A stretch of 64,000 bases of DNA, taken from contig OZ251224.1 of NCBI GenBank assembly GCA_965240325.2, forward strand, positions 3,162,001 through 3,226,000. The letters are read 5' to 3'. The notes under the pieces were generated by a model. It was not told the origin of the DNA and searched no databases. It saw only the letters and a program-made list of their open reading frames with translations. The position numbers and the translations under genes are program-made. Origin of the DNA: Rebecca billardiae RCC1528 (lineage: Eukaryota > Haptophyta). The number at the start of each line of letters is the position of its first letter. The first letter of the stretch is position 1. Shown here in pieces: positions 59,671 through 64,000 of this stretch.

Positions 59671-61601
59671 CTTACCATGCTGCGTGGCCAAGCGCGCTGC
59701 AAGCGGGCCTGGAAGGCGTGAGCGCGCTCGCGGAGCGGCTCGGCCGCGCGCAGCACGCGCTGCTGAGCGCGCTCGCCGCCGCCGACGACGGCGACGGCCG
59801 CAGCGGCGTGGTCGCGCGCCCGCCCGCCGCGCGTGCCGCGCACGTGCCACCGGCTGGCACGGTGCGCGCCGCCGGAGCGCGCGGCGGCGTCGCTGCGCGG
59901 ATCCGAGCCGAGGCGCAGGAGGTGCGCGAGCTGGCGAGCGAGATTGTGCGCGCCGACTTGCCCGCGCTCCGGGCCTCCGTCTTCGAGCGGCGCACGGGCC
60001 GACCCGTCCGGCCCACCGCGTCGGCGGTCGAGGCGGCGGTGTCGGCGGCGCGTGACTTGTCAGCAGTCATCACGCTCGTCGCAACGGCGCACGCTGAGAT
60101 TGTCGGGGCGTGCGAGCGCGTCGGACCGGCGCTGTCCGACAGCTCGCACGCGGCGGCGCGCGAGGCGGAGCGCGCGGCGCGCGCGCTGCAGCGCGCGCTG
60201 CTCTCCCACGCGTCCGCCGAGCTGCAGCGCGCGCAGAGCGCCGCGCCGGCGGCCGACGGCGGCGGCGGCGGCCCGGGCTCGCAGCCGGAGCCGACCGCCG
60301 CAGACGCGAGCAGCGCGCGTGTGTGGCTGGCCCTGCTCTCAGCCCTCGCGTTCTCGCCGGCGGCGGCTGTCGCGCCGCCGGCCGCGGGCGGCGCGGCGCA
60401 GCCGCCGCCGCCCGCGGCCGTGGTGGCCGCCGGCGCGGAACTCAGCGCGGCCGAGGCCCGGCTCAGCGCGGAGCTGCGCTCCGTGCGCGCGTGTGCAGAG
60501 GACCTAGTACGAGCGGTCGCGAGCGCGCAGCCGCAGCCGGCCGATGGGGCGGCGGCGGAGAGGGCGGAGACGTCGGCGCCGACGGCCGAGGGTAGGTTGG
60601 AGGCGGAGGCGGCGCCCGCGGCGGAGCCGGCAGAGGCAGGCGGCGCCGGCGCGCGGAAGGAGCAGCAGCCATCGCTCGCGGCGCGCGTCTTTGGCGGCGG
60701 CAAGTCGCGCCGCGCGAGTGGAGGGCGCGCGCGCGCGCCGGCCGCCAAGCCGCCCGCGCCCACGCAGGGCGCGCTGCCGCGTGGAAGCGCGGACACGGCA
60801 GTCGGCGGCGGTGCGGACGCGGCCGCGCGCGCCGCCGAAGTCGCGGCGCTGCGGCGGTGCGAGGACCTGGCGCTCGCGCTTCTCACCGAGCGGCTTCCGG
60901 CGCTGGAGGGCGCGCTCGAGGCGACGGCCTCTGCACGCGCGGCGCGCGGCGCAGGCGCCGACGATGGGGGCGCGGGCGCGAGCACGGCGCAGCCACCGGC
61001 GCCGGACCCGGCCGACGCTGCGCACGCGCTCGCGCTTCTGACTGCCCTTGCACAGCCGCAGCCGCCGCCGCCGCCACCGCCGCCGCCACTGGCTGGATCG
61101 AGCGGCGGTGTGCCGGGCGGTGGCGCGCACGGCGGCGGCGGTGCCGTCGCGCGAGCGCCGCCGCAGGATGAGAGTTGCGCGTCGTCGCACACCTCCGCCG
61201 TGCAAAGCGGCTATCGCGGCGGCTGCGCGCGCCCGCCGCTCTCGGCAGCCGCCAAGCCCGGCCCGATCGGTGTCGGCACCGCGACCGCGAGCGCTGGCAT
61301 CGGCCGCTCCGCGGACGAGCTCAACGCGCTGGCAGAGCGCGCGGCGCGCATCGGCAACTCGATGGCATTGCTGTCGATCGCCGAGCTGGGCAGGCAGCGC
61401 CAGCAGGCTGGCGGCGCGTCCTCCGCCGCTCGGATCGCGCGCGCGTCACCGCGCCCCGACGAGCTCGACTCGGACATGGACGGCGCCCTCAGTGCCGCGC
61501 CGCGCCGAAGCACGGTGCCGCTGTCGGCGGGGTTGTCGTCGGCGTCGGGGCATCATCACTACGGTAGCGCCCGGGCCTCGAGTCCGTACTACCGCCACTG
61601 A
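56583..61601 (+). CDS. Very large coiled-coil protein with poly-Gly and poly-Gln tracts
   Basis: One uninterrupted exon, 1,672 residues. The N-terminus has three related motifs: RRWADTSGVRLQ, QRWAGTSGVDLRQ and ERWAQSSGIQLRR. A helical block at about 125-180 (EEEAERARQEWIRYYVVSER) leads to two Gly runs encoded by GGC repeats. A long coiled coil runs from about 240 to 910, rich in Ala, Glu and Arg. A glutamine run of about 14 CAG codons lies at 59628-59669. The C-terminal 600 residues are Ala/Pro/Gly-rich with helical patches such as RIRAEAQEVRELASEIV and ELNALAERAARIGNSMALLS. I recognise no family; such proteins are often centrosomal, basal-body or Golgi scaffolds. The absence of introns in so long a gene is notable. 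Confidence 0.75.
59628..59669 (+). repeat. CAG trinucleotide repeat (poly-Gln)
   Basis: About 14 uninterrupted CAG codons inside the large coiled-coil gene; expected to vary in length between strains. Confidence 0.85.
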
Positions 61602-62493
61602 TGAGTGATTAGACGATGCGGATCGACCATGCGGGCACGTGGTGATAACGACCGAAGTAGGCGCTCGTGGTAGCTTATACCAGTCTGCATCATGATCAGG
61701 CCACGTAGCCGGCGCGGTCAATGTGGACTGTGGTGCGCGCATGGCCCGGTACTAACTAGTAACTACTATGCGGTCACGACTCACGGCATGTGCCATGTGT
61801 AGTGTCTACTGCCTGGTCTGCTAAAGGAATGCCGCACCGTACCGCATAACGAGCGCTCAGGAGCGTGTGCCGAGCGTGCCAGCCACGCCGAGATGGGGTG
61901 CCACTTCGCCGGGGAAGTGCGGGATGAAGTTCCATCCCGGCTGAATTAGTTCCACCGAGCGCTCCATAGACCATACTCGGCTGACCTTGCTCCCGCATGC
62001 CGCCGCCGTTGTGATGACGAGTTCGTGGCATGACACGAATAACGATGAGTCGTATTACGACTACCCTACTCGAACGTGCTACTGACGGATGAGTATTGTT
62101 GCGCAATATGTACGTGCGCTAAAATTGGAACGGGCGATGGTACTGGTCGGTGAGCATCGTGCACATCAGTATCGCCTGATTTGCCTCATTCGATGAAGCA
62201 ATTCTCGACCGGTCGTAACTTCACTATGTACCACCGCCATACAGTATCGCGACATTACTGTTAACCAAGTGTGCACGTTAAATCATAGTAAACTGTACCC
62301 ATCATCTCAGGATGGATCACAGCCCGCGGAACATACGTGAAATTGGCCAAATTGCGCTTTAACGTCGCATCGTCGTCGCGCCAGCTTGATTAAGAATTAA
62401 TTCAGTGTGGCCCGCCCGGCAAGAGCCTCGACTCTTCGACTAGTTCGAGGAAGAGGCGTGCCGCCGTGCCAACATCGCGCACAAGCTCAGTGA
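61602..62493. other. Intergenic region with a MITE relic
   Basis: 892 bp, moderate GC. Holds a partial copy of the 28348-28956 element at 61835-61968. Nothing else recognised; the last part presumably has the promoter of the Sel1-repeat gene. An in-frame TGA lies directly before that gene's ATG. Confidence 0.55.
61835..61968 (-). mobile_element. Truncated copy of the MITE-like element
   Basis: Read on the minus strand from 61968 it starts TATGGAGCGCTCGGTGGAAC. It then follows the left arm of the element at 28348 through CACTTCCC...GCGAAGTG, CATCTCGGCG, CTCGGCACACGCTCC and TGAGCGCTCG. The opposite end is not visible. Confidence 0.65.
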
Positions 62494-64000
62494 ATGGAGG
62501 ACGCTAGCGTGGCGATGGAGCTTCTCCAAGCTGAATCGGCGCGGGGCGACGCCCGTGCGACATTCCAGCTCGCCGAGCGCTTTGCTGCGGGCGACGGAGT
62601 TGCACAGGACCTCGTCGAGGCAGTTCGGCTGTACCTCGACGCTGCCGAGAGCGGGCTGGCCGACGCGCAGGCCAAACTGGGCGACATCTACATGGAAGGG
62701 CCTTATGGGAGAGCGCCTGAACGGGAGGCGGCCGCGCGCTGGTACCAACTGGCGGCCGAGCAGGGCCATGCAGACGCGCAGTGCAAGATGGGACGATGCT
62801 TCCGTGCGGGGACGGGTGTTGTGCAGGACGCGTGCAAGGCGACGCACTGGTTCAGGCTTGCGGCGGAGCAGGACCACTCTCGCGCGCAGAGCGAGCTCGG
62901 CGCGTGCTACGGACTCGGCGAGGGGGTGACGCAGGACTGGGGCGAGTCTGTACGCTGGGTACGCCGCGCGGCTGAGCAGGGCTACAGTGTTGCGCAAGCG
63001 AATCTTGGTGGTTGCTACTCCGACGGCAAGGGCGTGCAGCGGGATGTTGCAGAGGCTGCGCGCTGGTGGCGGCTGGCAGCCGAGCAGGGCAATGCAATCG
63101 CGCAGTTCAACATGGGCGTCTGCTATTACCAAGGCATGGGCGTATTGCAGGATGTGCGCGAGGCGGCGCGCTGGTACCGATTGGCCGCCGACCAGGATCT
63201 GGCGGATGCGCAGTGGCGGCTCGGGGACATCACATTCAGAGGTGCTGAGGGCCTGCCCTCGAATGACACAGAAGCGGCGAGCTGGTACCTCCGGGCAGCC
63301 GTGCAAGGCCACGCTTCCGCGCAGTACAGCCTGGGCTATTGCTGCTTAATCGGCGTGGGGGTGCAGCAAGACATGGCAGAGGGCGCGCGTTGCATCCGGC
63401 TGGCGGCCGAGCAGGGCATCGCAGAAGCGCAGTGCGAGCTGGGAGTCTGCTTCCAACACGGGAGGGGCGTGACGAAGGATGATGCCGAGGCGGTGCGCTG
63501 GTTCCGGCCAGCTGCCGAGCAGGGCCACGCCCGAGCGCAGCTCCTTCTCGGCATCCGCTTCCATACGGGTGTGGGAGTGCCTAAGGACATGGCCGAGGCC
63601 CTGCGCTGGTGTCGACTGGCAGCCGATGCGGACGACGACCACGCTTCTGCATCTGCTGCGCAATTCGTCATCGGCGCATGCTACTCCCGAGGCGATGGCG
63701 TGCCACATGACCAGGGCGAGGCGGCGCGCTGGTATCGACTGGCAGCCGCGCAGGGCAACGGCATGGCGCAGGCCGACCTGGGCGCGTGCTACGCGCAAGG
63801 GCGAGGCGTGCCGCAGGATCGATCGGAGGCGGTGCGATTGTATCGCCTTGCTGCAGCACAGGGCGTTCCCGATGCGCAATTCAATCTGGGCTTGAGCTTC
63901 GAGTGGGGCAGAGGCCTCCCGCAGGATTGGAGCGAGGCAGTGCGCTGGTATCGGCTTGCAGCAGCGAACCGCCACGCGTCGGCACAGCTCAATCTCGGCC
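62494..64000 (+). CDS. Sel1-repeat (SLR) protein, 3' end outside window
   Basis: The frame is open from ATG 62494 to the window end: more than 502 residues, no stop. It is almost wholly Sel1 repeats of about 36 residues. I count 13 full units and part of a 14th, with consensus A-x-W-Y-R-L-A-A-E-Q-G-H-x-x-A-Q-x-x-L-G-x-C-Y-x-x-G-x-G-V-x-Q-D (for example ARWYRLAADQ). Sel1 repeats form alpha-solenoids that bind proteins, as in ER-associated degradation and kinase scaffolds. No signal peptide is present, so it may be cytosolic. Third positions are less GC-biased than in neighbouring genes. A TGA codon directly before the ATG fixes the start. Confidence 0.88.
   Translation, partial: MEDASVAMELLQAESARGDARATFQLAERFAAGDGVAQDLVEAVRLYLDAAESGLADAQAKLGDIYMEGPYGRAPEREAAARWYQLAAEQGHADAQCKMGRCFRAGTGVVQDACKATHWFRLAAEQDHSRAQSELGACYGLGEGVTQDWGESVRWVRRAAEQGYSVAQANLGGCYSDGKGVQRDVAEAARWWRLAAEQGNAIAQFNMGVCYYQGMGVLQDVREAARWYRLAADQDLADAQWRLGDITFRGAEGLPSNDTEAASWYLRAAVQGHASAQYSLGYCCLIGVGVQQDMAEGARCIRLAAEQGIAEAQCELGVCFQHGRGVTKDDAEAVRWFRPAAEQGHARAQLLLGIRFHTGVGVPKDMAEALRWCRLAADADDDHASASAAQFVIGACYSRGDGVPHDQGEAARWYRLAAAQGNGMAQADLGACYAQGRGVPQDRSEAVRLYRLAAAQGVPDAQFNLGLSFEWGRGLPQDWSEAVRWYRLAAANRHASAQLNLG

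Noticed and set aside
56160-59843. 1,227-codon minus-strand frame
   Set aside because: Antisense to the large coiled-coil gene and the fructosamine kinase promoter; mostly Arg/Ala/Leu low complexity.
1-64000. Very many long open frames on both strands and in several frames, especially Arg/Ala/Pro-rich ones
   Set aside because: High GC makes stop codons rare; these frames lack domain motifs and overlap well-supported genes, so they are shadows.

Overview
The window looks like nuclear DNA of a GC-rich unicellular eukaryotic alga. A haptophyte or similar chromist is my best guess; this is inference. Third codon positions are almost all G or C. Genes are split by short introns (about 100-250 nt, with one of about 680 nt), nearly all GT-AG with GTGCG-type donors and CGCAG-type acceptors. 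Eukaryote-only families are present (NUF2, kinesin-14, ZNHIT2, TMEM87, HECT ligase). Several proteins carry signal peptides, and one has a possible plastid presequence. Gene spaces are richer in A and T and hold repeats and transposon debris.

Layout. 1-3439 (+): 3' part of a pseudokinase-HECT ubiquitin ligase. 4363-7042 (-): five-exon TMEM87-type Golgi seven-TM protein, 71 bp from a divergent unknown gene at 7114-8226 (+). 9576-12014 (+): bifunctional PFK-2/FBPase-2. 12305-15461 (-): signal peptide, seven TM helices and a cytosolic TIR-like domain. 16026-17258 (-): ZNHIT2. 17481-18083 (-): small membrane protein. 18532-20156 (+): NUF2. 20157-23017: repeats. 23018-24598 (-): sulfotransferase-like protein. 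24599-27366: repeats, a hAT transposase relic and a tRNA-like (SINE?) unit. 27367-28233 (-): CCCH-Smr protein. 28348-28956: a MITE-like element. 29183-35520 (-): 1,940-residue armadillo/EF-hand protein. 35880-39501 (+): kinesin-14.

The most striking region is 37565-46184, a near-perfect 4.3 kb tandem duplication. It starts inside the kinesin-14 coiled coil, spans the motor and an opposite-strand KEN-box coiled-coil gene, and ends five bases into a downstream RRM gene. The junction fuses the RRM start codon in frame to the kinesin coil and motor. The upstream, otherwise full-length kinesin has one extra CG in a CG run and is frameshifted there; the chimeric copy is in frame.

Downstream are the intact RRM gene (46180-46956), a broken-looking coiled-coil locus (47287-48672, -), two ankyrin-BTB paralogues (49421-50608 and 52637-53812, both -) with a C-terminal relic between them, an F-box-like gene (54030-55004, +), fructosamine-3-kinase (55366-56427, -), a 1,672-residue coiled-coil protein (56583-61601, +), and a Sel1-repeat gene (62494 to window end, +).

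The genes do not form one pathway. NUF2, kinesin-14 and the KEN-box coiled-coil gene suggest some mitotic or spindle content. HECT, BTB and F-box genes point to ubiquitin-based regulation. All functions are read from sequence motifs alone.
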